From NCBI RefSeq assembly GCF_030056735.1, contig NZ_JASHKN010000010.1, positions 221,368-285,367 on the forward strand: a DNA stretch of 64,000 bases, in the 5' to 3' direction. The DNA comes from Rhodococcus sp. IEGM 1409 (lineage in GTDB: Bacteria > Actinomycetota > Actinomycetes > Mycobacteriales > Mycobacteriaceae). Shown here piece after piece: positions 8,008 to 17,153 of the stretch (positions are counted from its first letter, which is position 1; the number at the start of each line of letters is the position of its first letter). Under the pieces are notes generated by a model. That model saw only the letters and a list, made by a program, of their open reading frames with translations. It did no database searches and was not told where the DNA came from. The position numbers and the translations under genes were made by a program.

Positions 8008-10392
8008 TCAGTTCGGCGGGGTCCCCGCAGGCGGTGCGGGTTCACCTCCGGGCGGAGTCGCATCCGGGGGAGTCGCGCCCGGCGCCGGTGCCGGGGCCGC
8101 GGGGGATGCGGGTGCTGCCGGAGCCCTCACGGAACCGTCGCTGATGTAGATCGTGACGGTCGAACCCGGGATCGCGGACCCGGACGGCGAAACTCCGGTG
8201 ACCGTTCCCGCGCGCGCTCCGGACGCCGTCGTCACGGAATTGACCGTGAAGCCGGACGCCTGCAGCCGCGACGTTGCCGCCGACTGACTCAGGCCGACAA
8301 CCTCGGGGACCTGGCCGTTCTGTGATCCCCGTACGTACTTCTCGTCGATCGGAGGCAGCGAGGTGGGCCCGAAGTTGTTGGCGACCGGGTTCATTGACGC
8401 GAACCAGGATCTTGCCGGTTCGGTACCGCCGTACAGGTTGCCGCTGTAGCAGGGGCGCAGCGGGCTCGAGCAGATCTCGCCGGGCGTCGGGGAGTCGCCG
8501 AAGATGTAGACGGCAGCGGCGAGGTTGTTGGTGAAGCCGAGGAACGCCGAGGACTTGTGGGTCTCGGTGGTACCCGTCTTGCCCGACATCGGCAGGCTCC
8601 ATCCGGCGCTGCTCGCGGCTCCGGCAGACGTACCGGCGCCGACGTCGTCACGGCTCATGGCGTTGGCGAGGGTGTCTGCCAAACCGGGCTCGACAACCTG
8701 CTCACAGCCCTGCTCGGTGACGGCCACCGGCTTGCCGTAGCGGTCGAAGACCGAATCGATGGGACTCGGCGGGCACCACTTGCCGTGCGAGGCGAGAGTG
8801 GCCGCGACGTTGGAGAGTTCGAGCGGGTTGATCCAGGTGGGGCCGAGGGTGAACGAACCGAGGTTCTGTTCCTTCTGGAAGTCGGCCATGCTGCGCTCGT
8901 CGAAGCCCGAGGTGTTGGGATCGGCGTACGAGCGCATCCCGAGACGGACAGCCATGTCGACCGTCGGCGTGACGCCGGTTGCCTCGATGAGCTTGACGAA
9001 AGCGGTGTTGGGGGACTGTGCCAGCGCGTCGGTCACGGACAGCGTCGGCGGGTAGTTGCCGGCGTTCTCGACGCAGTACGTCGACACCGGGCATCCGGCC
9101 GCGCCACCGCTACCCATGCCCTTGGCTTCGAAGCGCTTGGGTACGTCGAGGGTCGCGTTGATGCCGAGGCCCTTCTCCATCGCCGCAGCCGTCGTGAAGA
9201 TCTTGAAGACGGAACCCGCACCGTCGCCGGCCAGGGAGTACGGCTGCGCCTGGACGGTTTCGTCGGCGTCGGCGTTGAGTCCGTACGTGCGACTGCTGGC
9301 CATCGCGATGACCTTGTGCGAATCCTGACCCGGCCTGATCACGTTCATGACGTTGGCGATGCCGTCGAGGTTGGCGCTCGCGTTCGCGTTCAGTCCGGCT
9401 TTGGTGGACGCCTGGACTTGCGGATCGAGAGTGGTCTTGATGAGGTAACCACCCTCGTTGATCTGGTCGCGGGTGATTCCGGCGTCCGAGAGGTACTTGA
9501 GTGCGTAGTCACAGAAGAATCCGCGATCGCCTGCAGCGATGCAGCCGCGCGGCAAGTTGTTGGGAGTTTCCAGGACGCCGAGGGGCTCTTCCTTCGCTGC
9601 CCGGAACTCGTCGGCGCGATCCGGGATGTTCGTGATCATGGTGTCGAGCACAGTGTTACGACGCTCGGTGACGCCCTCGACGTTCGTGTACGGGTTCAGC
9701 GCGGAGCTGGACTGAACCATGCCGGCAAGCATTGCCGACTGGGGGACGCTCAGATCTGCGGCATCGACGCCGAAGTAGGTCTGAGCCGCGTCCTGAATGC
9801 CGAAGGATCCGTTGCCGAACGGCACTAGGTTCAGGTACCGGGTGAGGATCTCGTCTTTCGTGAGTTCCTTGTCCAGCGTCAGTGCCATCCGGATCTCGCG
9901 GATCTTTCGGGCCGGGGTGGTCTCGATGGCAGCGCGGCGCTCGGCATCCGTCTTGGCCACGACCAACAGCTGGTAGTTCTTCACATACTGCTGATCGAGT
10001 GTCGACGCGCCCTGCTGTACTTCACCGGTTGTCGTGTTGGTGAGGAAGGCGCGCAGCGTTCCCTGCCAGTCGACACCCTTGTGGTCGGGGAACCGTCGGT
10101 CCTCGATGGAGACGATCGCCAACTTCATGTTGTTGGAGATCTTCTCGCTCGGGACTTCGAAGCGTCGTTGGTCGTAGAGCCAGGCAATGGGGTTGCCGGC
10201 GGAATCGACCATGGTGGACACCGCGGGGACCGTGCCTTCGACCAGTTCGGCCGAGACGTTGTCGACGGTATCGGCAGCGCGGTTGGACGCGAATCCGAAT
10301 CCGCCCGCCACCGGGAACATCACCCCTGCGACCAGGACACCCGCCAATGCGGAGCTTCCGGCGAGCTTCGCCACTGTTTTTGCAATCGACAC
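8008..10392 (-). CDS. ponA2: Bifunctional class A penicillin-binding protein, PonA2-type
   Basis: 794-residue membrane-anchored enzyme that polymerises lipid II (glycosyltransferase) and cross-links peptidoglycan (DD-transpeptidase). One TM helix lies near residues 12-32. The glycosyltransferase domain has EDRRF with catalytic Glu97 and QGASTLDQQYVKN near 127-139. The transpeptidase has the SVFK active site with Ser394, SPN at 460-462 and KTG at 605-607. One PASTA domain spans about 695-752, followed by a Pro/Ala-rich tail of about 40 residues. Domain order and the adjacent divergent whiB gene match mycobacterial ponA2, which matters for survival in stationary phase and oxygen limitation. Confidence 0.93.
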   Translation of the reverse strand: MSIAKTVAKLAGSSALAGVLVAGVMFPVAGGFGFASNRAADTVDNVSAELVEGTVPAVSTMVDSAGNPIAWLYDQRRFEVPSEKISNNMKLAIVSIEDRRFPDHKGVDWQGTLRAFLTNTTTGEVQQGASTLDQQYVKNYQLLVVAKTDAERRAAIETTPARKIREIRMALTLDKELTKDEILTRYLNLVPFGNGSFGIQDAAQTYFGVDAADLSVPQSAMLAGMVQSSSALNPYTNVEGVTERRNTVLDTMITNIPDRADEFRAAKEEPLGVLETPNNLPRGCIAAGDRGFFCDYALKYLSDAGITRDQINEGGYLIKTTLDPQVQASTKAGLNANASANLDGIANVMNVIRPGQDSHKVIAMASSRTYGLNADADETVQAQPYSLAGDGAGSVFKIFTTAAAMEKGLGINATLDVPKRFEAKGMGSGGAAGCPVSTYCVENAGNYPPTLSVTDALAQSPNTAFVKLIEATGVTPTVDMAVRLGMRSYADPNTSGFDERSMADFQKEQNLGSFTLGPTWINPLELSNVAATLASHGKWCPPSPIDSVFDRYGKPVAVTEQGCEQVVEPGLADTLANAMSRDDVGAGTSAGAASSAGWSLPMSGKTGTTETHKSSAFLGFTNNLAAAVYIFGDSPTPGEICSSPLRPCYSGNLYGGTEPARSWFASMNPVANNFGPTSLPPIDEKYVRGSQNGQVPEVVGLSQSAATSRLQASGFTVNSVTTASGARAGTVTGVSPSGSAIPGSTVTIYISDGSVRAPAAPASPAAPAPAPGATPPDATPPGGEPAPPAGTPPN

Positions 10393-10545
10393 GATCTACA
10401 GAGTACGTGTGCCCACCCATTGGAACCGGTTTCAGTGTTTTGTGAGTGTTCAAAACCTCCTGAACACGCGCTTTGTACTGCCGTACCAAAAAATGCGTCT
10501 GAGCGTCTTGCGTTAGGGCCGTTCTTTACCTAAATTGTGATCAGT

Positions 10546-10569
10546 GTGATCGACATAACACTCGATCAC
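10546..10569. promoter_or_regulatory. Palindrome in the ponA2-whiB divergent promoter region
   Basis: GTGATCGA and TCGATCAC form a perfect 8-bp inverted repeat with an 8-base spacer, about 100 bases upstream of the whiB start and 154 upstream of ponA2. Its regulator is unknown. It resembles but does not fit the CRP consensus. Confidence 0.4.
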
Positions 10570-10666
10570 GAATGTGTCTCAGCTTTCACCGTGCTACCGC
10601 GGGACGGCTGAGATGGTGCGCTGCTCGCCTTATGGCGACGGTCAGACTTTGTAGAGGGGACCCAGA

Positions 10667-10990
10667 ATGTACACAGCCACCCCGAGTAGCCGTTTGGACA
10701 TCGAGCAGGCCGAGGCACGAATTGCCTGGGTAACTCAGGCAAGATGCCGCGAGGTCGACCCCGACCAACTTTTTGTTCGTGGCGCCGCGCAGCGCAAGGC
10801 GGCCACCATCTGCCGTCACTGCCCGGTCCTCATGCAGTGCGGAGCAGATGCTCTCGACAATCGTGTCGAGTTCGGCGTGTGGGGCGGGATGACGGAACGT
10901 CAGCGCCGTGCACTGCTCAAGCAGCACCCCGATGTCGATTCCTGGTCTGAGTTCTTCGAAGACCAGCGCCAGCATCACTCAGCAGTCTGA
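10667..10990 (+). CDS. whiB4: WhiB-family iron-sulfur regulator, WhiB4-type
   Basis: 107-residue WhiB protein. Four conserved cysteines that bind a redox-sensitive [4Fe-4S] cluster are at 27, 49, 52 and 58 (ARC, ICRHC, QC). The GVWGG turn is at 70-74, followed by the basic TERQRRALLKQ DNA-binding segment. The gene lies divergent from ponA2 and convergent to the ArsA pair, exactly as whiB4 does in M. tuberculosis, where it represses antioxidant genes on oxidation. ATG 10667 has GAGGGG nine bases upstream. The long 274-base upstream region carries a palindrome. Confidence 0.92.
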   Translation: MYTATPSSRLDIEQAEARIAWVTQARCREVDPDQLFVRGAAQRKAATICRHCPVLMQCGADALDNRVEFGVWGGMTERQRRALLKQHPDVDSWSEFFEDQRQHHSAV

Positions 10991-11012
10991 TCCCGGCCGA
11001 TCGGGGGATCAG
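10987..11012. terminator. Hairpin between convergent whiB and arsA genes
   Basis: CTGATCCC (10987-10994) pairs with GGGATCAG (11005-11012). It overlaps the stop codons of both converging genes. There is no U-run; it is a plausible weak bidirectional terminator. Confidence 0.45.
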
Positions 11013-12190
11013 CCCTTACGAGTGAGCTGATCTCCCACCGCGCGCAGTGCCTCGAGGTCCGAGACCTCGAACGGTAGCGACGGAACACCGATCAGCGGCA
11101 CCCTCGGGTGAGCTGCGGTGAATCGGCTCAGCAAGGCGATTTCTCGCTTCGCGATCACTGCCCGATGGGCGTGGATACGGAGAACAGCTGCGGTGAGGGC
11201 CTCGGCCTCGGTCGCATTCTCCTTCGCTTCCAATTTGTCGGCGGCAGTCACCGCATGATCGGCAGGCAGAGCCGTCAAGGTGGGATGTGTGCGGTTGAGA
11301 ACCAATCCGGCCAACGGCATCGAGTCGCCCGCAAGACGATCGACAAAGAATGCCGCCTCACGAAGAGCGTCGGGTTCGGCCGCTGCGATCACCAGGAAAT
11401 GAGTCCCCGGCTGACGTAGCAACTCGTAGGTCTTCGTCGCGCGTTCACGGAAACCGCCGAACATCGAGTCGAGTGACTGCACGAATGCCGATGCATCCGA
11501 AAGCATTTGGCTTCCCACGATGGTCGAGACACCCTTCAGCGCCAACCCCATCGCGCCGGCCACGAGCCTGGTCAGGCCTCGACCGGGTGCAGAGAGCAGT
11601 CGGATCATCCGTCCGTCGAGGAACGTGCCGAGCCTCTGCGGAGCGTCGAGGAAGTCGAGGGCGTTGCGTGACGGCGGGGTATCGACGATCACCAGATCCC
11701 ACGCGTCGTTCGACGCCAGCTGCCCCAACTTCTCCATCGCCATGTACTCCTGCGTTCCGGAGAACGATGTGGCAACGGTTTGGTAGAAGGGATTCGCCAG
11801 GATCTGCTCGGCCTTCTCGGGGCTCGAATGCTCGATGACCATCTCGTCGAAAGTCCGACGCATGTTCAGCATCATCGCGTGCAGTTCACCCGTGGCCTCA
11901 GGACCCAGCTTCACCGGCTGCGGAGTGTTGTCGAGTTCGGCCACACCCAAGGCCTGCGCGAGCCGACGGGCCGGATCGATGGTGAGGACGACTACGCGTC
12001 GGCCCTCTTCGGCCGCACGCAATGCCAGCGACGCAGCCGTCGTGGTCTTGCCGACGCCACCCGCGCCGCAACACACCACGATCCGTGCCGTCGGGTCCTT
12101 GATGATCGCCGAAATATCGAGGGCAGGAGCTACGCGCCGGCCGGTCCTGGAACTGCCGACCGTCACGTTCTCAGTGGTCTCGGTCATCAC
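11009..12190 (-). CDS. ArsA-family ATPase, second of a pair (Rv3680-like)
   Basis: 393-residue deviant-Walker P-loop ATPase of the ArsA/GET3 family. The P-loop is [17 protein letters not shown] near residue 40; the switch motif includes DTPPS near 170 and [11 protein letters not shown] is present upstream. It is the second gene of a two-gene unit: its ATG overlaps the stop of the upstream ArsA gene by four bases (12187-12190). In M. tuberculosis the orthologous pair forms a complex linked to redox and glycerol/polyol tolerance rather than arsenite export. No arsenic genes are nearby. The product is cytosolic or membrane-associated, with no signal peptide. Confidence 0.9.
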   Translation of the reverse strand: MMTETTENVTVGSSRTGRRVAPALDISAIIKDPTARIVVCCGAGGVGKTTTAASLALRAAEEGRRVVVLTIDPARRLAQALGVAELDNTPQPVKLGPEATGELHAMMLNMRRTFDEMVIEHSSPEKAEQILANPFYQTVATSFSGTQEYMAMEKLGQLASNDAWDLVIVDTPPSRNALDFLDAPQRLGTFLDGRMIRLLSAPGRGLTRLVAGAMGLALKGVSTIVGSQMLSDASAFVQSLDSMFGGFRERATKTYELLRQPGTHFLVIAAAEPDALREAAFFVDRLAGDSMPLAGLVLNRTHPTLTALPADHAVTAADKLEAKENATEAEALTAAVLRIHAHRAVIAKREIALLSRFTAAHPRVPLIGVPSLPFEVSDLEALRAVGDQLTRKG

Positions 12191-13200
12191 ACGCCCTGTT
12201 CCGTGAGGTATTCGGCCAGCTCGTACAGCCCACCGAGATCAACGCCGTCGGCGAGTGCCGGAAGTTGCACCCGCGCGCCGTCGATCTCGCGGAGCTTCTC
12301 TGCACTGGATTCTTGAGCTTCGAGCACCGAAGCATGCTCGATCGTCTCGGTGAGCAGGCCCGCGAAGTCGTCGTCGGACAGATCGATGCCGACATCGGAG
12401 AGCGTCGACCGGATCGAAGCGGCGTCGATATTGCCGGCCGCAGCACCAGCGAGTTGATCTTCGGGCAAGAACCTCGGGCTGGCGCGATTGACGATGACGG
12501 CACCGAGGTTGAGGTCGTCACGCGCCAGTTCTGCGGCGGCGTCGGCAGTCTCCTGAACGGGCAGTGCTTCGAGAAGCGCAACCAGATGTACGACGGTTTC
12601 CGGCGAGTGCAGCAGGCGAACGACACCTTCACTCTGTGAGTGCACCGGGCCGCCTTTGGCGAGATCGGCCATCGCCTTGGTGACGTCGAGGAAGCTGCCG
12701 ATCCGTCCGGTCGGGGGAGCGTCGACGACAACGGCGTCGTACACGCGCTTGCCGGTTCGATCGGTGCGGATGACGCACTCCTTGATCTTGCCGGTGAGCA
12801 GAACGTCGCGAAGGCCGGGAGCGATGGTCGTGGCAAATTCGATGGCGCCGAACTTACGCATCGCCCGTCCGGCGAAGCCGAGGTTGTAGAACATCTCGAG
12901 GTATTCGAGGAACGCCGTCTCGATGTCGACGGCGAGAGCCATCACTTCACCGCCACCTTCGGCGGCCGCGACCTTGGTCTCCTGCGGTGGAAGCGGCGGT
13001 ACGTCGAAGAGCTGCGCGATTCCCTGACGGCCCTCGACCTCCACGAGGAGAACGCGCTTGCCGCCTTCGGCCAACGCGAGCGCCAACGCGGCGGCAACCG
13101 TGGACTTACCGGTTCCGCCTTTACCCGACACAAAGTGCAGGCGGGCCTTCGTCGCAGACTCGGGCCAGGTCCTGCTCAGCTCATCTTGGGATGCAACCAC
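12187..13200 (-). CDS. ArsA-family ATPase, first of a pair (Rv3679-like)
   Basis: 337-residue ArsA-like ATPase with P-loop [17 protein letters not shown] near residues 24-40, LVEVEGRQG following, and [17 protein letters not shown] as the Walker B/switch region. The central helical part is shorter than that of its partner. The start is GTG 13200. It is divergent from the DUF4177 and RidA genes, with 53 bases between. Translation is coupled to the partner gene through the ATGA overlap, consistent with the two subunits assembling together. Confidence 0.9.
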   Translation of the reverse strand: MVASQDELSRTWPESATKARLHFVSGKGGTGKSTVAAALALALAEGGKRVLLVEVEGRQGIAQLFDVPPLPPQETKVAAAEGGGEVMALAVDIETAFLEYLEMFYNLGFAGRAMRKFGAIEFATTIAPGLRDVLLTGKIKECVIRTDRTGKRVYDAVVVDAPPTGRIGSFLDVTKAMADLAKGGPVHSQSEGVVRLLHSPETVVHLVALLEALPVQETADAAAELARDDLNLGAVIVNRASPRFLPEDQLAGAAAGNIDAASIRSTLSDVGIDLSDDDFAGLLTETIEHASVLEAQESSAEKLREIDGARVQLPALADGVDLGGLYELAEYLTEQGV

Positions 13201-13253
13201 ACCGCGAGCCTATAAGTCTGGGGCCGAAGATGTGCGCGGGATAGGCTCAGCGC

Positions 13254-13418
13254 ATGAGCGAAATAACTTCCTGGGAATACACGGTGACTCCGTTGCTGGT
13301 CCACAATCCGAAGGCAATTCTCGACAACTGGGGTGTCGACGGCTGGGAACTCGTCGCAGTCCTGCCGAGCGCGTCAGGCGAGCAGCACGTCGCGTACATG
13401 AAGCGTCCGAAGGGCTGA
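13254..13418 (+). CDS. DUF4177 small protein (Rv3678A-like)
   Basis: 54-residue protein (MSEITSWEYTVTPLL ... YMKRPKG). The core WEYTVTPLL and the NWGVDGWELVAVLP element are the DUF4177 signature of a small beta-beta-alpha-beta domain. It occupies the same position between the ArsA pair and RidA as its M. tuberculosis counterpart. It lies six bases upstream of the RidA start, so the two are presumably co-transcribed. Function unknown. Confidence 0.85.
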   Translation: MSEITSWEYTVTPLLVHNPKAILDNWGVDGWELVAVLPSASGEQHVAYMKRPKG

Positions 13419-13423
13419 ATCAC

Positions 13424-13894
13424 ATGGCAGAGGCAACACAGACCTGGTCGGAGCGTCTCGCCGAACTGGGCATCGCACTTCCCGCCGTCGCGGCACCCGT
13501 CGCTGCGTACGTTCCCGCGGTTCGCAGTGGCAACCACGTGTACACGTCGGGTCAGCTCCCGTTCGTCGACGGAAAACTGGCGCTGACCGGCAAGCTCGGC
13601 GCGGGCGTGTCGGATGAGGACGCCAAGGCCGCGGCACGTACCTGCGCGCTCAACGCCCTCGCTGCCATCGACGCGCTGGTCGGCATCGACAACGTCGTCC
13701 GCGTCGTGAAGGTCGTCGGCTTCGTGGCATCCGCCGAAGGATTCACCGGCCAGCCCGGCGTGATCAACGGCGCATCCGAATTCCTCGGCGAGGTGCTCGG
13801 CGACGCCGGCATCCACGCTCGTTCGGCTGTCGGAGTGGCAGAACTTCCCCTCGGCTCACCCGTCGAGGTGGAACTGATCGTCGAAGTTCGCTGA
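13424..13894 (+). CDS. RidA/YjgF-family enamine-imine deaminase (Rv3678c-like)
   Basis: 156-residue RidA-fold protein. Recognisable parts are VRSGNHVYTSGQLP near the N-terminus, ARTCALNALAAIDALVG, VKVVGFVASAEGF, and ARSAVGVAELPLGSPVEVE at the C-terminus with the conserved Arg that binds the substrate carboxylate. Members hydrolyse reactive enamines and imines made by PLP enzymes; the longer N-terminus puts it in the actinobacterial subgroup with no proven substrate. Its TGA overlaps the ATG of the MBL gene by one base, so the two are translationally coupled. Confidence 0.88.
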   Translation: MAEATQTWSERLAELGIALPAVAAPVAAYVPAVRSGNHVYTSGQLPFVDGKLALTGKLGAGVSDEDAKAAARTCALNALAAIDALVGIDNVVRVVKVVGFVASAEGFTGQPGVINGASEFLGEVLGDAGIHARSAVGVAELPLGSPVEVELIVEVR

Positions 13895-14679
13895 TGTCGA
13901 CGGTCCATCCCGCCTACGCGCAGCTTCGCCGCGTTACCGACATCGCTTCGGTCTTGCTCGAGAACAATCCGGGCATGATGACGCTGGACGGTACGAACAC
14001 CTGGATTCTGCATGCCCCCGGCAGCGTGGAGTGTGTTGTCGTTGATCCAGGTGACAACGACGAGGAACACCTGCAACGGGTCGCTGGTGTGGGTCCGGTA
14101 GCGCTGACCTTGATCACGCACCGGCACTACGACCACACCGGCGGGGTGGACCGTTTCCATGAATTGACTTCGGCTCCGGTGCGTTCCGTCGACCCCACAT
14201 TTCTGCGTGGGGGCGCCTCGGCACTTGTCGACGGTGAAGTGATCGAGGTGGCGGGTCTGAAGTTGCGGATCCTCGCAACGCCGGGCCACACCGCGGACTC
14301 GGTGTCGATCGTCATCGAGAACGATGCGAGCGTGCTGACGGGCGACACCATTCTCGGCCGTGGCACGGCAGTTCTCGACGATTCCGACGGCGATCTGGGG
14401 GATTACCTCACCTCGCTGCGATCTCTGGCCGCGCTCGGCGACGGATTGACGGTTCTGCCCGGGCACGGTCCGGACCTGCCCGATCTACAGGCGATTTCGC
14501 AGCAGTACCTGGCTCACCGCGAGGAGCGTCTGGATCAGGTGCGGGCCGCTCTGTCGACGTTGGGGGAGTCGGCGTCGGTTCGCGACATTGTCGAACACGT
14601 CTACTCCGACGTGGACCCGAAGCTGTGGCCGGTGGCGGAAAAATCCGTCAACGTGCAGTTGGCGTATCTGCGCCGCTGA
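13894..14679 (+). CDS. MBL-fold metallohydrolase, LACTB2-like (Rv3677c-like)
   Basis: 261-residue metallo-beta-lactamase-fold hydrolase. Zinc ligands are visible: THRHYDHTGG (HxHxDH), TPGHTADS, GDTILGRG and LPGHGP. The C-terminal helical winged domain (EERLDQVRAAL to SVNVQLAYLRR) matches the LACTB2 endoribonuclease-type subfamily, so RNA or a thioester/ester substrate is possible. It is the last gene of the DUF4177-RidA-MBL unit. A 28-bp tandem repeat begins two bases before its stop codon. Confidence 0.87.
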   Translation: MSTVHPAYAQLRRVTDIASVLLENNPGMMTLDGTNTWILHAPGSVECVVVDPGDNDEEHLQRVAGVGPVALTLITHRHYDHTGGVDRFHELTSAPVRSVDPTFLRGGASALVDGEVIEVAGLKLRILATPGHTADSVSIVIENDASVLTGDTILGRGTAVLDDSDGDLGDYLTSLRSLAALGDGLTVLPGHGPDLPDLQAISQQYLAHREERLDQVRAALSTLGESASVRDIVEHVYSDVDPKLWPVAEKSVNVQLAYLRR

Positions 14680-14766
14680 GGCGCTCGGCGCCGACATGGG
14701 GAGCTGAGGCGCTCGGCGCCGACATGGGGAGCTGAGGCGCTCGGCGCCGATATGGGGAGCTGAGGC
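14675..14766. repeat. 28-bp tandem repeat, three full copies plus a partial one
   Basis: Units start at 14675, 14703 and 14731, with an 8-base partial copy from 14759. Copies one and two are identical; copy three has one C-to-T change. Each unit contains the imperfect palindrome GGCGCTCGGCGCC. The array starts two bases before the TGA stop of the MBL gene (14677-14679) and ends about 95 bases before the 3-hydroxyanthranilate operon. Confidence 0.95.
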
Positions 14767-14861
14767 GGGTAAGTGAACTGCCGCCATCTATGCCAATCGA
14801 GGTATAGCTGGCGGCAGTTTTTGCATTTGTTTGATATGGGTCACGGGCCAATAGTTAGTCC

Positions 14862-16337
14862 ATGACCTCACAATGCGACGGATGGATCCGCAATTACGTG
14901 GACGGCTCCTATGTCGAACCCGACGAGTCGTCGAGCTTCGATCAGGTTGACCCCGCAACGGGCCGTGTTCTCGCCCGGGTCCACGAGGCCGACAAGGCCC
15001 TGGTCGATCGGGCCGTGACTTCTGCCAGACGCGCCCTGGACAACGGTTGGGCCGATACGCCGGTCCGGGAGCGGACGGCTCTGCTGAGGCGGGCCGCCGA
15101 CCGGATCGAGGAGCGATTCGTAGAGTTCGTCGCCGCAGAAATGGCGGACACCGGCAAGCCGATCACGCAGGCACGCGAACTCGACGTTGCGCGCGCCCTG
15201 ACGAACTTCCGCACCTTCGCCGACATCGTCGCCGCGGCCGGACAGGAATCGTTTGTCACGGATCTCGCCGGTGGCAAGCAGGCGCTGAACTACGCGATCC
15301 GCAAGCCGCTCGGCGTGGTCGCCGTCATCGTTCCGTGGAACCTGCCGCTGCTTCTCCTGACCTGGAAGGTTGCGCCCGCGCTCGCGTGCGGAAACTCCGT
15401 GGTGGTCAAGCCTTCCGAAGAAACCCCAGCGACTGCGTCGTTGCTGGCCGAGGTACTCGAAGAGGTCGGCCTGCCTGCCGGTGTCTACAACGTCGTCCAC
15501 GGATTCGGCGCGAACTCAGCCGGCGAGTTCCTCACCACGCACCCCGGTATCGACGGCGTCACCTTCACCGGATCTTCGGCAACCGGTTCCCATGTCATGA
15601 AAACCGTTGCGCCGCGGGTTCGTCCGGTCTCCTTCGAGCTCGGCGGCAAGAACGCCGCGATCGTGTTCGACGACGTCGACATCGACGAAGCGCTGACGGG
15701 TCTGACAAAGTCGGTGTTCACCAACACCGGCCAGGTTTGCCTGTGCACCGAACGGGTGTACGTGCACCGCAGCATTTTCGACGACATCGCCGGTGGACTC
15801 GTCGAGCGGGCAGCAGGATTGCGTCTGGGCGACCCGACGCTCGCTGCGACGACGACCGGTCCGCTCATCTCGCAGGCGCACCGGAAGAAGGTGCTCGACT
15901 ACTTCGAGATCGCCGAGCAGGAGGGCGCGAAAGTACTGACCGGCGGCGGTATTCCGGATCTCGGACAGGAACTGTCGGGCGGATCCTGGATCGAACCCAC
16001 CCTGTGGACGGGCTTGACCAACAAGGATCGCGCCGTGCGCGAGGAGATCTTCGGACCCGTCGCAGCACTTATTCCGTTCGACACGGAAGCCGAAGCGATC
16101 GCCCTGGCAAACGACACCGAGTACGGCCTGGCTGCCTCCGTGTGGACCAACGACCTGCGCCGCGGACACCGCGTCGCCCAGAAGATGAACGTCGGAATCT
16201 CCTGGGTCAACACGTGGTTCACCCGTGAACTGCGATCCCCCTTCGGTGGCATGGGCCTGTCCGGCATCGGGCGCGAGGGTGGCGAGTCCTCGCTGCACTT
16301 CTACACCGAACCGACAAACGTTTGTGTGCAACTGTGA
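14862..16337 (+). CDS. nbaE: 2-aminomuconate 6-semialdehyde dehydrogenase
   Basis: 491-residue NAD-dependent aldehyde dehydrogenase, 2-hydroxymuconate/2-aminomuconate semialdehyde type. Key features are VIVPWNLPLLLLTWK, the cofactor-binding FTGSSATGS, the catalytic Glu in FELGGKN and the nucleophile Cys in TGQVCLCTERV. The end, ISWVNTWFTRELRSPFGGM and SGIGREGGESSLHFYTEP, is characteristic of this subfamily. It would oxidise 2-aminomuconate semialdehyde to 2-aminomuconate. It is first in a compact five-gene operon whose other members define the 3-hydroxyanthranilate route. No obvious Shine-Dalgarno sequence precedes ATG 14862. Symbol follows the 2-nitrobenzoate (nba) pathway genes. Confidence 0.87.
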   Translation: MTSQCDGWIRNYVDGSYVEPDESSSFDQVDPATGRVLARVHEADKALVDRAVTSARRALDNGWADTPVRERTALLRRAADRIEERFVEFVAAEMADTGKPITQARELDVARALTNFRTFADIVAAAGQESFVTDLAGGKQALNYAIRKPLGVVAVIVPWNLPLLLLTWKVAPALACGNSVVVKPSEETPATASLLAEVLEEVGLPAGVYNVVHGFGANSAGEFLTTHPGIDGVTFTGSSATGSHVMKTVAPRVRPVSFELGGKNAAIVFDDVDIDEALTGLTKSVFTNTGQVCLCTERVYVHRSIFDDIAGGLVERAAGLRLGDPTLAATTTGPLISQAHRKKVLDYFEIAEQEGAKVLTGGGIPDLGQELSGGSWIEPTLWTGLTNKDRAVREEIFGPVAALIPFDTEAEAIALANDTEYGLAASVWTNDLRRGHRVAQKMNVGISWVNTWFTRELRSPFGGMGLSGIGREGGESSLHFYTEPTNVCVQL

Positions 16338-16379
16338 ACATCGAAACCGCAAAAGTTCTCCAGAAATGAGCGAGGCGTG

Positions 16380-17153
16380 ATGACAGCCCCAGAAGACACC
16401 GTATCCGCACTCGCCCGTCGCCTCGACGACGCTCAGCAGAGTCGCACCGACACCCCGAGTCTCGCCGACGATCACACGATCGACATCGACGAGGCCTACC
16501 GGATCCAGAACGAACTCCTCGAACGACGCACCAGCCGTGGTGAATCGGTTGTGGGCATCAAGCTCGGCTTCACCAGCAAAGCGAAGATGGCGCAGATGGG
16601 TGTCTCCGAGGTGATCGTCGGTCAGTTGACCGATGCCATGTGCGTCAGCAACGGCGGCGAAGTCGACCTGACGACGTTCATTCATCCCAAGATCGAACCC
16701 GAAGTGGCATACCGTCTGTCGAAGGACGTCGATCTCGACGATCCGAACGTCGACATCGAAACCTGCGTCGACGCTCTGGCTCCCGCAATGGAGATCATCG
16801 ACTCGCGCTACCGCGACTTCCGCTTCACCTACACCGACGTCGTCGCGGACAACACCAGCGCTGCCGGGTACGTGATCGGGCGTTGGCTGCCACTGCAGAA
16901 CGTCGAAGATCGTTCCGTGCGTATCGAAGTCGGCGGCGAGACGGTAGTCGGTTCGACGGCGGCAATTCTCGGCGACCCGGCGCGAGCATTGCACGCGCTA
17001 CTCGACATCGCGCGCCGACGCCGAATCCCGTTGCGCGCCGGGCAGGTAATCCTGGCCGGTGCCGCTACAGCAGCTGTGCGACTCGACGAGGGCGTCGCAC
17101 AGTGCAGCATCGACGGACTCGGAACCGTCACGGTGAAAGGTGTGAAGCGATGA
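16380..17153 (+). CDS. nbaG: 4-oxalocrotonate decarboxylase (fumarylacetoacetate-hydrolase-like family)
   Basis: 257-residue member of the 2-keto-4-pentenoate hydratase / 4-oxalocrotonate decarboxylase family. Visible features are [46 protein letters not shown] with metal-binding Glu residues, and [18 protein letters not shown]. The [12 protein letters not shown] version and the operon context favour the decarboxylase that turns 2-oxo-3-hexenedioate into 2-oxopent-4-enoate. The hydratase of the next step is the alternative, since the two are hard to separate by eye. GTG 16377 directly precedes ATG 16380; ATG is chosen. The stop overlaps the next ATG by four bases. Confidence 0.8.
   Translation: MTAPEDTVSALARRLDDAQQSRTDTPSLADDHTIDIDEAYRIQNELLERRTSRGESVVGIKLGFTSKAKMAQMGVSEVIVGQLTDAMCVSNGGEVDLTTFIHPKIEPEVAYRLSKDVDLDDPNVDIETCVDALAPAMEIIDSRYRDFRFTYTDVVADNTSAAGYVIGRWLPLQNVEDRSVRIEVGGETVVGSTAAILGDPARALHALLDIARRRRIPLRAGQVILAGAATAAVRLDEGVAQCSIDGLGTVTVKGVKR

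Noticed and set aside
8557..9828. 423-codon open frame on the plus strand
   Set aside because: It is the antisense of ponA2, whose domains and catalytic motifs are all intact. Long antisense frames are expected in GC-rich DNA.
10546..10569. CRP site upstream of whiB4
   Set aside because: TGTGATCGACATAACA fits only one half site of the consensus, so it is listed as an unassigned palindrome instead.
11009..13200. Arsenic resistance operon
   Set aside because: The two ArsA-like ATPases have no arsB, arsR or arsC neighbours and match the conserved pair beside whiB4 in mycobacteria.
15516..16994. 492-codon open frame on the minus strand across two genes
   Set aside because: Antisense of the aldehyde dehydrogenase and decarboxylase genes; its composition (Val/Asp/Arg/Gly-rich) is that of a shadow frame and it shows no domain.
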